NCBI GenBank assembly: GCA_038231815.1
Contig: JBBRKQ010000002.1
Coordinates: forward strand, 1-64,000
Direction of reading: 5' to 3'
DNA length: 64,000 nt
Source: CAILKP01 sp038231815
GTDB taxonomy: Bacteria > Planctomycetota > Phycisphaerae > Phycisphaerales > UBA1924
The position numbers and the translations under genes are program-made. Below, one piece after another: positions 16,599 to 25,852 of the stretch. Positions within the stretch are counted from its first letter, which is position 1, and every line of letters starts with the position of its first letter. The notes beneath the pieces were generated by a model. That model saw nothing but the letters and a program-made list of their open reading frames with translations. It did not search any database and was not told the DNA's origin.

Positions 16599-19376
16599 AT
16601 GCCGGATCGTCGCCCAGACCCAGCCGACCTACTCACCCGCGCTCAAAGCGAGGAGGCAAGGCTTGGGCGGGGGCGGCTCAAGGTTTTCTTCGGTGCTGCT
16701 CCCGGCGTCGGCAAGACCTATGCGATGCTGGCGGCGGTTCAGCGCCTCGGCCGTGACGGCATTGACGTCGTCATCGGATTGGTGGAGACACACGGTCGCA
16801 CCGAAACGGAGCAGATGCTCCTTGGTCTGGACATCTTGCCGCGGCGGGATGTGGAGTATCGAGGCACGGATGGAAGGTCGTCGCCGGTGGTTCTCCATGA
16901 GTTCGATCTTGAAGCGGCGCTCGCTCGCAAGCCCGAGATTCTGGTCCTCGATGAGTTCGCGCACACCAACGCGCCGGGTTCAAAGTACGAGAAGCGATGG
17001 CAGGATGTGCAGGAGCTTCTCAAGGCGGGAATCAGCGTCTACACCACACTCAACGTCCAGCACATCGAGAGCCTCAACGACGTGGTAGCGCAGATCACCG
17101 GGGTCCAGGTACGGGAGACGGTGCCGGATTTTGTCGTTGATGAGGCCGACGAAGTCGAACTGGTGGACCTGCCGCCGGAGGTGTTGCTGGATCGCCTCAA
17201 GGCTGGACGAGTCTACGTGCCGCAGAGCATCCAGGCGGCGTCGGAGTCCTTCTTTCGCCGGGGAAACCTGACGGCACTCCGTGAACTCGCTCTGCGCCGC
17301 ACCGCCGAATGGGTGGACCGGCAGATGCGAGAGTACAAGCACGACAAGGGCATCCGCGCGATCTGGCCCGCCGCCGAGCGCATCCTCGTGGCGGTCAGCC
17401 CGGCACCATCGTCGGGCAAAATCGTGCGGGCCGCCAAACGAATGGCGGCCGGGCTTCACGCCGATCTGCTTGCAGTCTATGTCGAAACGCCGCGAACGGC
17501 CGGTTTCTCGTCGGTGGACCGAGAAAGGATCGCACAGACGCTCCGCCTCGCAGAAAGCCTTGGTGCAGAAACTTCGACGATCAGTGGAGAGAATGCAGCC
17601 GCGGAGTTGATCAGCCTGGCCCGTTCACGCAATGTCAACAAGATTGTGGTTGGCAAGACGGGCCAGTCACGCCTGCGAGAGACTCTCTTCGGGTCGTTCG
17701 TCAACAATCTCCTTCGCCTGAGCGGCGAAATCGACGTGTATGTGATCCGGGGAGACTCCGATGCGACCCCCATTGGAGACACGCCCATAAAAAGCGATGG
17801 GAGGAGCCTGATCCATTCTGGGCGGCGGCGGTCCGGATTGCTGCACTATGCCGGGGCGCTCGGCATTGTCGTGGCTTGCACGCTGCTCGGGCTGCTTGTG
17901 TTCCGCAAACTCGACCTCTCGAATATCGCAATGCTGTACCTCGCCGGCGTCGTCATCGCAGCAGTGTGGCTCGGACGCGGACCATCGGTGCTCGCGGCAG
18001 TGATCGGCGTCGCAGCGTTCGATTTCTTCTTCGTCGCACCCCAGTTGACCTTTGCAGTGTCGGACGTGCAATACCTTTGGACCTTTGCGGTCATGCTGAT
18101 GGTCGGTCTGCTCATCGCGAACCTCACGACACGCCTTCGGGGGCTGGCCGATGCGGCTCGGGAGCGCGAGCGCCGCACTTCTCTGCTCTATGCGATGTCA
18201 CGGGAACTGGCGTCAGCTCGGGATCGCCGTGAGGTGGCAACCGTCGCTGTCAGGCATGTTCACGACACGTTTGAGTGCGACGCGGCGATCCTTGTGCCCG
18301 GGCCAGCCGATCTGCCGGTAGGTGTTGAGACGATCGCCAGCGCCGGTTCTCCCGACTGGCTCGACGATGTGGGGGGGCGAGAGAGAGGTCTGGCACGCTG
18401 GACTTTCGACCATGGCAAACCGGCGGGAGTTGGTACGCAAGCCCTTCCTGGGTCGGCAGGCCGCTACCAGCCCCTCTCGGCTTCACAGGGAAAGGTCGGA
18501 GTGCTTGCTGTCCGGCCGCGCGATGCATCAAGTCTGCTGTCAACCCCCCAGCAACTTCTGCTCGATACGTTCGTCAACCAGATTGGCCTGGCGTTGGAGC
18601 GTATGTCACTCATCGAAGGCCAGCAGTCCGCCCGGCTCGAAGCCGAGTCCGAGCGGCTCAGGAGCGCATTGCTCAGTTCCGTATCGCACGATCTGCGGAC
18701 GCCACTATCGACCATCGCGGGCGCGGCGACGGCGCTTCAGTCCGGGAGCGTTCTGGATGAGACCACTCGGGAAGAGCTCACCGACAGCATCGTTCGCGAG
18801 GCGGAGCGGCTCAACGATCTCATCGCCAACCTGATGTTCGCCACACGCCTGGAAGCCGGCGGTGTAGAACTTCGACGGGAGTGGACCAGCGTGGAGGAAG
18901 CGGTTGGAGCGGGCCTGTCACGCCACCGCGAGGCGCTCCGCTCTCGCCAGTTTCACACGCGCCTCCCGACGGATCTCCCGCTCGTCCGAGTCGATAATGC
19001 GATGCTGCCGCAGGTCATCTACAACCTTGTGGACAACGCTCTGCGGTACACACCGCCAGATGCGCCCATCGACATCTCCGCCTGGACCACAGAATCGAAC
19101 GTCATCGTGCGCGTCGCAGATCAGGGCCCGGGTCTTGCCGACGACGAACGTTCAAAGGTCTTCCTTCGGTTCTATCGTGGTCGGGCAGCTCGGCCAACCG
19201 GGACACGCAGCGGGATCGGCCTCGGTCTGACCATCTCCGAGGGAATCATCAAGGCGCATGGAGGCCGCATGTGGGCCGAAGACAACCAACCTCGCGGAGT
19301 TGCCTTTTTCTTCTCTCTTCCCATCGAACGACCTCAACCCGTCGTGCCAAGTGAACCAGTGGAGGCCGCCTCATGA
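16599..19376 (+). CDS. kdpD: Sensor histidine kinase KdpD
   Basis: A 925-residue sensor for K+ limitation. Domains in order: the KdpD sensor/ATPase-like region at ~20-230 with Walker A GAAPGVGKTYAM and Walker B-like DEFAHTNAPGSK; a universal-stress-protein domain at ~255-375; four membrane helices (DUF4118) at ~405-505; a GAF-like region at ~525-650; a HisKA helix with SSVSHDLRTPLSTI (phospho-acceptor His697); and an HATPase_c domain with NLVDNALRYTPP and RSGIGLGLTISEGI. This is the full-length architecture. It is followed by kdpE with an ATGA overlap, so sensor and regulator are translationally coupled. Confidence 0.97.
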   Translation: MPDRRPDPADLLTRAQSEEARLGRGRLKVFFGAAPGVGKTYAMLAAVQRLGRDGIDVVIGLVETHGRTETEQMLLGLDILPRRDVEYRGTDGRSSPVVLHEFDLEAALARKPEILVLDEFAHTNAPGSKYEKRWQDVQELLKAGISVYTTLNVQHIESLNDVVAQITGVQVRETVPDFVVDEADEVELVDLPPEVLLDRLKAGRVYVPQSIQAASESFFRRGNLTALRELALRRTAEWVDRQMREYKHDKGIRAIWPAAERILVAVSPAPSSGKIVRAAKRMAAGLHADLLAVYVETPRTAGFSSVDRERIAQTLRLAESLGAETSTISGENAAAELISLARSRNVNKIVVGKTGQSRLRETLFGSFVNNLLRLSGEIDVYVIRGDSDATPIGDTPIKSDGRSLIHSGRRRSGLLHYAGALGIVVACTLLGLLVFRKLDLSNIAMLYLAGVVIAAVWLGRGPSVLAAVIGVAAFDFFFVAPQLTFAVSDVQYLWTFAVMLMVGLLIANLTTRLRGLADAARERERRTSLLYAMSRELASARDRREVATVAVRHVHDTFECDAAILVPGPADLPVGVETIASAGSPDWLDDVGGRERGLARWTFDHGKPAGVGTQALPGSAGRYQPLSASQGKVGVLAVRPRDASSLLSTPQQLLLDTFVNQIGLALERMSLIEGQQSARLEAESERLRSALLSSVSHDLRTPLSTIAGAATALQSGSVLDETTREELTDSIVREAERLNDLIANLMFATRLEAGGVELRREWTSVEEAVGAGLSRHREALRSRQFHTRLPTDLPLVRVDNAMLPQVIYNLVDNALRYTPPDAPIDISAWTTESNVIVRVADQGPGLADDERSKVFLRFYRGRAARPTGTRSGIGLGLTISEGIIKAHGGRMWAEDNQPRGVAFFFSLPIERPQPVVPSEPVEAAS

Positions 19377-20110
19377 TGCCTCCTTCCAACAGCCCGTTGG
19401 TGCTCATAATCGAAGACGAGCAGCCGATCCGTCGGTTCCTACGCGCCACCTTGGAGAGCCAAGGCTATCGCGTGAAAGAGGCTGCCACGGCGAACGATGG
19501 GCTCATGCAGGCACGCACACAGCGCCCCGACCTCATTCTGCTTGATCTGGGGTTGCCCGATGGCGATGGACTGGAAGTGACGAAGTCAATCCGGGCGGAC
19601 TCAACGGTGCCAATCGTCGTGCTTTCTGCTCGCGGCCAGGAGCACGACAAAGTCGCGGCGCTCGACAGCGGTGCGGACGACTATCTGACAAAGCCGTTCG
19701 GAGTGAGCGAACTCTCCGCACGCATTCGCGTCGCTCTTCGTCATGCCGCTCGGCCGGCAACTTCGACTGAATCAATGTACGAAGCGACCATGGATGGACG
19801 GACTCTGCGCTTTGACCCGGACCGAAGAACTCTGACGGTGAGGGACGCCAACGGCCCGAAGGACGTTCGCCTGACGCCCACGGAGTTCAAGCTGCTGGCC
19901 TACTTGATCAAGTACGCTGGCAAGGTGCTCACCCACCAGCAGATTCTCAAGGAAGTCTGGGGCCCCACTCACGCCCGGGACGTTCAGTATCTGCGCGTGT
20001 ACGCGGGCCAACTCCGTCAGAAGCTGGAGGCGGACTCTGCCCAACCTCGCTTCCTGATCACCGAAGCCGGTGTCGGATACCGCTTTGCTGCCGCAAATGC
20101 GACCGCGTGA
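19373..20110 (+). CDS. kdpE: Response regulator KdpE
   Basis: A 245-residue OmpR/PhoB-type regulator. The receiver domain (1-~120) has the acidic pair ED, the phosphorylatable Asp58 in LILLDLGLPDGDG, and KPF for the conserved lysine. The C-terminal winged-helix domain (~135-240) has LTPTEFKLLAYLIKYAGKVL, TRDVQYLRVYxxQLRQKLE-like and GVGYRF. It is expected to activate the kdp operon, probably through the direct repeat near 11.68 kb (inference). The start overlaps the kdpD stop; a second in-frame ATG follows immediately. Confidence 0.96.
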   Translation: MMPPSNSPLVLIIEDEQPIRRFLRATLESQGYRVKEAATANDGLMQARTQRPDLILLDLGLPDGDGLEVTKSIRADSTVPIVVLSARGQEHDKVAALDSGADDYLTKPFGVSELSARIRVALRHAARPATSTESMYEATMDGRTLRFDPDRRTLTVRDANGPKDVRLTPTEFKLLAYLIKYAGKVLTHQQILKEVWGPTHARDVQYLRVYAGQLRQKLEADSAQPRFLITEAGVGYRFAAANATA

Positions 20111-20223
20111 AGTCAGAAGTTCAAATCCTGCCAACAGTCGGCCTGAAATCGCCAAGCTTTCGACACTTTGCGAGAGTCGATTGAACCACCCGAATATGCC
20201 GTAAATGCCGAGCCCACAACATG

Positions 20224-20255
20224 AAAGCCCTTCGATGTACTCATCGAAGGGCTTT
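20224..20255 (+). terminator. Strong bidirectional hairpin terminator after kdpE
   Basis: A perfect 14-bp stem (AAAGCCCTTCGATG with CATCGAAGGGCTTT) closes a 4-nt loop. The A-run on one side and T-run on the other let it work in both directions: for the kdp operon on plus, about 115 nt after kdpE, and for the tRNA-like sequence ending 13 nt away on minus. Confidence 0.8.
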
Positions 20256-20267
20256 ACTCTGAAACAA

Positions 20268-20364
20268 GCCGGGATGACAGGATTTGAACCCGCCACGTTC
20301 TCTTACCGCGTCACGGCATCAAACCTTTAGCCTAAACAATATTCTGCCAAAGGCAGGATCCCGG
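20268..20364 (-). other. tRNA-like sequence or tRNA remnant
   Basis: On the minus strand the 3' end is tRNA-like: a T-arm GCGGG-TTCAAAT-CCTGT (20277-20293) followed directly by CATCCCGG, as at the end of bacterial tRNA-Pro. A matching GCCGGGAT is found 5' of it near 20358-20365, so an acceptor-like stem of 7-8 bp could close a ~95-nt element. However, the interior has no normal D-arm or anticodon arm, and there is one mismatch next to the T-arm. A strong terminator follows after 13 nt. It may be a decayed tRNA, an attachment-site scar, or an unusual class II tRNA; I favour a remnant. Confidence 0.4.
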
Positions 20365-20494
20365 CAACGCCTGCCACCCAGAACTTTCTCCCATCACCCC
20401 GTCCCGCGGGTTTGCGGGGTACGCTCCACTGCTCACATGCAGCGTTTGGACGCTGTGCCCTCGTAATTTGTCTCACACTCTGGTTGACTTCTTT

Positions 20495-22684
20495 ATGCAC
20501 AAATCATCGAATCGATCGTCTTTGGTTCTTGGCCGCCTTGTGGCGGGAATTTTGGCAGTTTCTGGGACAGTGATGGTGGGTGGCGGTGCTGAAGTAGGGG
20601 CTGGTATGGAAGCTGGGGTGGGGGTGGCATTCGGGGCGATGCGGTGCGATGAGGGGATGTGGCCGCTAAACGGGCTGCCGGCAGCGAAGCTTGCCGAGCA
20701 TGGGTTTACGCCAACCGCGGAGTTCTTGACGGCGATGCAGCGCGCGGCGGTGAAGTTTTCGGGGGCTTCAGGGTCGTTTGTTTCGGCCGAAGGGCTAGTG
20801 ATGACGAATCACCATGTCGGCTCGGATGTGTTGTCGGAACTCTCGACACCGGAGCGTGACTTGCTGGTGGTTGGGTTTACAGCCAAGTCTCGGGCCGAAG
20901 AGTTGAAGTGCCCGGGAATGACCATATCCATCGTTGAAACGATCACGGATGTCACAGCAAAGGTACTGGCAGCGGTAAAGCCTGGGATGAGCGATGGGGA
21001 TGCGGAGGCGGCCCGCAAGGCGGCGATAGAAGGCATTGAACGTGAGGCCACGGCCGAGGCCAAAAAGCAGAGCCCAGCTGAGGTGACGGGTGTGCGCCTG
21101 CGGGGCGAGGTTGTGCCGCTGTTTAACGGCGGAAAATTTAACCTGCACATCGTAAAACTTTTCACGGATGTGCGACTGGTGTTTGCACCCGAGGGGCAGG
21201 CGGCGAACTTTGGCGGAGATGGTGAGAACTTTGAGTTTCCGCGGCACGGCTTGGACTGCTGCTTTTTCCGGGTCTATGCCGGTGACCAGCCGTATGTGCC
21301 CGAGTCATACCTAAAGCGCAGCACCGCCAGTGATGCGGGGGCGCGGGAGGGAGAGCTTGGGCTGGTGTTTGGGCACCCGGGTCGTACGCAGCGGCTGCTG
21401 ACGATGGATGACTTGAAGTTCCAGCGAGATATTGCCATGCCGTCGCGGCTGTCGTTTGTGTGGAGGCAGGAGATTAAGGGGCAATCGTTTGTGAACCGCG
21501 GGCCTGAAGAGATGCGCACAGGAACTGAGGACCTGCTGGGTTGGGCCAACGGTCGCAAGGCACTGACCGGCCAGTTTGCGGGCCTGCACGACCCGGCGCT
21601 GATGGCGGGAAAGCAGGCGGTAGAGGACAGGCTTGTTGCGGCAATTGCCAAGAACCCGGATTGGCAAGCGAAATGGGGCGATGCGATCGGCAACATCGCT
21701 GAAGCAATCGGCGAGAGTGAATCTATCTTTGCGGAGCGGACCCTGTGGAGCACGCGCGACAGCGGGGCACTTTCAACCGCGATGACGCTGGTGGAACTGG
21801 CCCACGAGCTTGGCAAGCCCGAGGCGGAGCGCGCAGCGGCATACAAAGGCCCTCGGCTTGCAAGCTTGATCGAGGGACTTGGCGCCGACAGGCCGGTGCA
21901 CGCAACACTTGAGCAGTACGGGCTTGAAAACTTCCTGCTTCGTGTACTTGAAACAACCGGGGGTGAGTACCCACCGGCAACCCAGATGCTCGCGGGCAAG
22001 TCTCCGGCAGGACGAGCGATGGAAATCGTAAGCGGCACCAAGCTGATGGAGCCAAAGGCGGTGAAGGCACTGGCCGAGGGTGGGGCAACAGCGATTGAAG
22101 CCAGTAGCGACCCGCTGCTGGTGCTGGCCCGGCAGGTGTTCGAGCAATCCCAGCCCCTCAATGAGCAGTTTGAGAAAGAAATAAGCCCGAAGCTGAAGGC
22201 GAACTACGCGAAGCTGGCCAGCGCCCGGTTTGCGACGCTGGGGGATAGCGTGTACCCAGATGCGAACAGCTCGCTGCGGCTGTCGTTCGGTAAGATTCTT
22301 GGCTTTACTGAGCGTGGAACGAAGGTCGCTCCGTTTACGACGATTGGTTCACTGTTAGCCAAGGCGGACAGCCGCGGCAAGGTGAACCGGGACTTTGAAC
22401 TGACCGAGCGCTGGCAGGCAGCGCGTGGGAAGCTGAACCCGGCGACTCCATTTAACTTTGTGCTGACAGCAGACATTATCGGTGGGAACTCGGGCTCACC
22501 GGTGGTGAACACCAAGGGAGAGCTGATTGGGTTGATCTTTGATGGAAACATCCACTCGCTGCCGGGCGCATTTGCGTACGACATGATGCAGAACCGAGCG
22601 GTGGCAGTGGACCTGCGGGCCATCCGTGAGGCGATAAGTGTGGTGTACGGCGCACCGGCGATTGCTGATGAGATTGGGCGGTGA
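20495..22684 (+). CDS. S46-family dipeptidyl-peptidase (DPP7/DPP11-like), secreted
   Basis: A 729-residue exported serine peptidase. After a hydrophobic N-terminus come the S46 landmarks: CDEGMWPLNGLPAAKL, GSFVSAEGLVMTNHHVG (catalytic His region), FGGDGENFEFPRHGLD (catalytic Asp region), LGLVFGHPGRTQR and DIIGGNSGSPVVNTKGELIG (catalytic Ser). DPP7/DPP11-type enzymes remove dipeptides from oligopeptide N-termini in the periplasm and feed peptide-based nutrition. The residues that set specificity cannot be assigned reliably by eye. ATG at 20495 was taken; the longer frame from 20468 needs a TTG start and adds nine residues. Neither has a clear ribosome site. A lone gene on plus between the kdp module and holA. 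Confidence 0.92.
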   Translation: MHKSSNRSSLVLGRLVAGILAVSGTVMVGGGAEVGAGMEAGVGVAFGAMRCDEGMWPLNGLPAAKLAEHGFTPTAEFLTAMQRAAVKFSGASGSFVSAEGLVMTNHHVGSDVLSELSTPERDLLVVGFTAKSRAEELKCPGMTISIVETITDVTAKVLAAVKPGMSDGDAEAARKAAIEGIEREATAEAKKQSPAEVTGVRLRGEVVPLFNGGKFNLHIVKLFTDVRLVFAPEGQAANFGGDGENFEFPRHGLDCCFFRVYAGDQPYVPESYLKRSTASDAGAREGELGLVFGHPGRTQRLLTMDDLKFQRDIAMPSRLSFVWRQEIKGQSFVNRGPEEMRTGTEDLLGWANGRKALTGQFAGLHDPALMAGKQAVEDRLVAAIAKNPDWQAKWGDAIGNIAEAIGESESIFAERTLWSTRDSGALSTAMTLVELAHELGKPEAERAAAYKGPRLASLIEGLGADRPVHATLEQYGLENFLLRVLETTGGEYPPATQMLAGKSPAGRAMEIVSGTKLMEPKAVKALAEGGATAIEASSDPLLVLARQVFEQSQPLNEQFEKEISPKLKANYAKLASARFATLGDSVYPDANSSLRLSFGKILGFTERGTKVAPFTTIGSLLAKADSRGKVNRDFELTERWQAARGKLNPATPFNFVLTADIIGGNSGSPVVNTKGELIGLIFDGNIHSLPGAFAYDMMQNRAVAVDLRAIREAISVVYGAPAIADEIGR

Positions 22685-22819
22685 TGCGGCTTGGTCTTGG
22701 CAAATACAGAGATGAACGCACAGTTCTCGAGCATTCGGTGTTCAGCTTTAATCGACACCCAGCCGGACAAACCGGCCCGCAAGAGCGGCTCCCGAGTGGA
22801 ATCGTCCTGAAACGATACT

Positions 22820-23977
22820 ATGGCAAAACGCACAACCACTAAGACTGATGCAGCGGTACCGAAAAAGGCCGGGACAGTACCGGTCTGGGTGTTTCATGGT
22901 GAGTCGCGGTACGTACAGATGCAGCAGACAAACGAGATTAAGAAGAATCTCACCAAGCTCCACGGCGAGCTTGATGTGTTCATGTTTGATGGCCCGAGCG
23001 CGGATGTCTCAATGGTGCTTGATGAGCTGCGCTCACCGAACTTGATGATGACGCACAAGCTGGTGGTGCTTGACAACGCCGAAGAAATGTTGGTGGGCAA
23101 TAGCGAGGCAGAGGTGGATGACAACGGCCAGGCCAAGCCTTTGACGCCCGAGCAGGAGCGGCGAGAGGCGAGCAAGGCCAAGAACCGGGAACTGCTGGAG
23201 AAATACTGCAAGTCACCCGATAGCGGCAGCACATTGGTGATTCGTGCTGGCGAAAAGCTCAAGGCGCCGAAGCTGCTCACGGCGGCGGCGGCGGCCGGCG
23301 AAGTGATGGTGTGCGATGCGATGGACCAACCCAAGGCGGTGGAGTTTGCCACCGAGCGGGCCAAGGCGTACGGGGTGAAGATTGAGCCCAATGCGGCGAT
23401 GCTGCTGGTAGAGCGGGTAGGGCTTGATGCGGGGCAGATTGATTGCGAGGTGGCCAAGCTAGCGACGGCGACGTTTGCGGTTGCCATGAAGAACCCCGCG
23501 GCGGCGGGGATCATCAGCGTGCCACTGGTGACGATGATGACAGGGCTTTCGGGGGATGAGGCGGTGTTTGATTTTCAGCGGGTGCTGCTGACGAACACGC
23601 CCGAGGGGGCGATGGAGGAGATGCGCACGTATATTCAGGTATACCGGCACGACGCGATTGTGCTGTCGATCTTCTTGTGCAGACTCATGAGCCAGATTGA
23701 AGGGGTGGCACGCGGGCTGGCCGCGGGGGAGAGCAGGCAGGCGGTGATGGGGCGGTACAAGCTGTGGGGACAAATGGGAGACATGATTATGGGTGCGGCG
23801 GCCAGCGTGAAGCAGCCGGTGGCGGCCCGACTGCTTAAGCAGGCGGTGGAGACAGATGTGGCGATGAAGCAGACGGGTGCGGAGAAAAACCGGCTGCTGG
23901 AGGTGATGGTGCTGCGACTTTGCACGGTGCTAAGCAGGGTGCGTGCGGGGACGGGGACGGGCGCGGCAAGAAGATGA
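22820..23977 (+). CDS. holA: DNA polymerase III delta subunit
   Basis: A 385-residue protein with the HolA layout: an N-terminal AAA+-like domain (VFHGESRYVQMQQTNEIKKN, LDVFMFDGPSADV, KLVVLDNAEEML), a middle RVGLDAGQIDCEVAKLATAT helix bundle and a C-terminal collar domain (FLCRLMSQIEGVARGLAAGE). Delta opens the beta sliding clamp within the clamp loader. The charged insertion after the Walker-B-like VVLDNAEE (GNSEAEVDDNGQAKPLTPEQ) is longer than usual. It starts with ATG after a 135-nt spacer without a clear ribosome site and is followed by tRNA-Arg. Confidence 0.88.
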   Translation: MAKRTTTKTDAAVPKKAGTVPVWVFHGESRYVQMQQTNEIKKNLTKLHGELDVFMFDGPSADVSMVLDELRSPNLMMTHKLVVLDNAEEMLVGNSEAEVDDNGQAKPLTPEQERREASKAKNRELLEKYCKSPDSGSTLVIRAGEKLKAPKLLTAAAAAGEVMVCDAMDQPKAVEFATERAKAYGVKIEPNAAMLLVERVGLDAGQIDCEVAKLATATFAVAMKNPAAAGIISVPLVTMMTGLSGDEAVFDFQRVLLTNTPEGAMEEMRTYIQVYRHDAIVLSIFLCRLMSQIEGVARGLAAGESRQAVMGRYKLWGQMGDMIMGAAASVKQPVAARLLKQAVETDVAMKQTGAEKNRLLEVMVLRLCTVLSRVRAGTGTGAARR

Positions 23978-24014
23978 GCGGGTGAAACGGGGGAGCTAAA
24001 CTTGGGGATACCGA

Positions 24015-24088
24015 GTCCTGGTAGCTCAGTTGGATAGAGCAGCCGCCTTCTAAGCGGCAGGTCGCGCGTTCGAATCGCGCCCGGGACA
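24015..24088 (+). tRNA. tRNA-Arg (anticodon TCT)
   Basis: A 74-nt cloverleaf. The acceptor stem GTCCTGG pairs with CCGGGAC; the D-arm is GCTCAGTTGGATAGAGC; the anticodon arm is GCCGC-CTTCTAA-GCGGC with TCT at positions 34-36; the T-arm is GCGCG-TTCGAAT-CGCGC; the discriminator is A. CCA is not encoded. It reads AGA codons. Confidence 0.97.
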
Positions 24089-24946
24089 GTTTGGATGAAG
24101 GAACTGGAGGACTGGCGGCTGTTTGGCGGGGGCAGTCGAACAGGCCGGCTCCGGCTATTTCAAAGTTAGAGTTTGAATCAGCCAGATTCTGGACGCGCCT
24201 TCAGGCATGGTTCGGCGTGACCTTCAAGCGAAGTTCTAAAAGAGTGCGGCCACCTTTCCGGTGGTCATACTCACCAGCCCTCACCAAATCGGCAAATCAA
24301 CGTTCTACGGGAAGGTATGACCGGACTTCTCCTACTCAAATCTGGAGGAGCCCGACACGCGGGCGTTTCATCGCAGAGCGATGGAATGCGGGATGCAGGC
24401 TGCGGGACAATGTGTAATACGGCTGAAGAGTTACTAAAAAACATGCTGGCTGTTGCCACGACACTGGGCAAGCGCTCGCAGACCAATGCGATGGTGATTC
24501 CTCGTGGAGACCAAGGCCAGCAGCGAACGGCCATGGCGGTTGTTCCGTGGCATGAACTTCATGAACATCTGGATGAATGGAAATGCTGGGTACGAAGCTT
24601 TGGCAGGGGCCAAGCCTGCTCCAAAAAGAAACCGGTCTTGCAGAAGACAACGCATCGCTGGCCGACCGCGGTGCCCGACCGAAATTCAGCGGCAAAATGA
24701 TTGACAGCAAGAATTGCTGAACACAGCCAACGATGCAATCTTGGCACGCGGTGCGCAAATGCTGCGCAGCACCTGAGTGTATTGGGTGCCACGTTACGGG
24801 AATTCCCAGTCAGCGGGTATGGGGCGGGTTAAGTGGTCCGAATAGCCGACCGATCTGCACAGCGTGACCCGCCCGGCGTTTTCGTGCGCCGAGCTTTGTT
24901 TTGAGGGTTGTGATTGCAAGTCCAAACCCGTGCAGAGGAACTAGAT
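24089..24946. other. Gene-free stretch upstream of the giant surface-protein locus
   Basis: About 850 nt with only short overlapping frames on both strands and no recognisable protein or RNA. A hairpin CGGCG-CGCCG followed by AGCTTTGTTTT lies near 24876-24900, just upstream of the DUF4347 gene, which probably has its promoter here. Confidence 0.5.
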
Positions 24947-25573
24947 ATGGCCGCTTCAAACCGTCGTGATCCGATCAGCGTTCGCATCCCCACGATCCAT
25001 TCAGTGCCGCTTGCGCTGGAGATGCTGGAAACGCGCACGATGATGAGTGGTGATGTGATGCGCGCAAGCATCGTGTTTGTTGCCGACAATATTACAGGAG
25101 CCGATGGGCTTGTGCAAGCCGGCAATGGGGTGGAGGTGGTCTATCTGAATTCGCAAAGCGATGCGATGGCGCAAATCACCGGTGCACTGGCCGGGCGAAG
25201 TGGGCTTGCATCTATTCAATTCCTGACCCATGGCAGCAGCGGACGGCTGAACCTTGGAGCGACCGGCAACCAAGGCCTCACTGCGCGCACGCTGGATGCC
25301 AATGCAGGGACGGTACGGGGCTGGGGCAAGGCGCTGGCGGCCGATGGTGATATTCTGCTGTGGGGCTGTGATGTGGGTGCAGGTACGGCCGGAAGATCAT
25401 TTGTAAACCGGCTCGCTGCGATTACAGGCGCTGATGTCGGGGCATCATCCAACCTGACGGGTACAGGCAAACTCCGTGGCGACTGGACCCTCGAAGTGAA
25501 AGTGGGCAAGTTAGAAAACCCAGGTTCGCTTGATGTGCTGGGAAACATCTCAAGCTATGCGTTTACGCTGTAG
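24947..25573 (+). CDS. DUF4347-domain protein with LEPR-XLL-like motif (5' part of the giant gene)
   Basis: A 208-residue product. Residues ~20-36 carry LALEMLETRTMMSGD, a variant of the LEPR-XLL motif at the N-terminus of large exported proteins. Residues ~40-205 are DUF4347: SIVFVADNITGADGL, VEVVYLNSQSDAMAQITGAL, IQFLTHGSSGRLNLG, GDILLWGCDVGAGTAGRSFV and LRGDWTLEVKVG. In other bacteria this domain heads very large cadherin-like adhesins. ATG at 24947 was chosen because AGAGGA lies seven nt upstream; the longer frame would need TTG. The ORF ends at TAG (25571-25573), but the same frame continues into repeat 1 of the downstream array, so it is very likely the beginning of the giant protein rather than an independent gene. 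Confidence 0.9.
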   Translation: MAASNRRDPISVRIPTIHSVPLALEMLETRTMMSGDVMRASIVFVADNITGADGLVQAGNGVEVVYLNSQSDAMAQITGALAGRSGLASIQFLTHGSSGRLNLGATGNQGLTARTLDANAGTVRGWGKALAADGDILLWGCDVGAGTAGRSFVNRLAAITGADVGASSNLTGTGKLRGDWTLEVKVGKLENPGSLDVLGNISSYAFTL

Positions 25574-25852
25574 GCACCAACGATCGCCGGCACCGTTAGC
25601 GGCCAGACGGTCGAAGAAACAAGCACGATCCGCCCGTTTGATGGCGTAGTCATTGCATCAGATACCCCGAGCGCAACGCTGACAGTATCGGTGACGCTTG
25701 ATGCGGCCGGTAAGGGCGTATTTACCGCGGCATCTCTGACATCATCCGGGTTTGCCGCGGCGGGTGGCGGTGTGTACACATTCACGGGCACCGCCGCGGA
25801 GGCAACAGAGGCGATTGCGCTGCTGGACTTTACCCCACCAACAACCGAGTGA
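25574..25852 (+). pseudogene. Repeat unit 1, between the amber codon and the frameshift
   Basis: Directly after TAG the DUF4347 frame continues as APTIAGTVSGQTVEETSTIR, then GVVIASDTPSATLTVSVTLD and GGGVYTFTGTAAEATEAI, a normal repeat, until TGA at 25850-25852. The expected sequence (FTP-TNNRVNTAATETT) continues in the -1 frame after ACCCC at 25832-25836. Unit 1 measures 386 bp against 387 for its neighbours, which points to exactly one missing base. With the amber codon this leaves the segment without a start and without an end of its own. Confidence 0.85.

Noticed and set aside
20268..20364. Selenocysteine tRNA or tmRNA
   Set aside because: No TCA anticodon loop, no canonical tmRNA 5' end or tag-reading frame; the acceptor helix is also mismatched near the T-arm.
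20284..20466. 60-codon plus-strand ORF overlapping the tRNA-like sequence
   Set aside because: No domain, no ribosome site, and it overlaps a structured element.
24089..24946. Possible gene or riboswitch upstream of the DUF4347 gene
   Set aside because: Only short overlapping frames; the GGCGGGT/ACCCGCC pairing has a long unstructured loop and no known riboswitch core.
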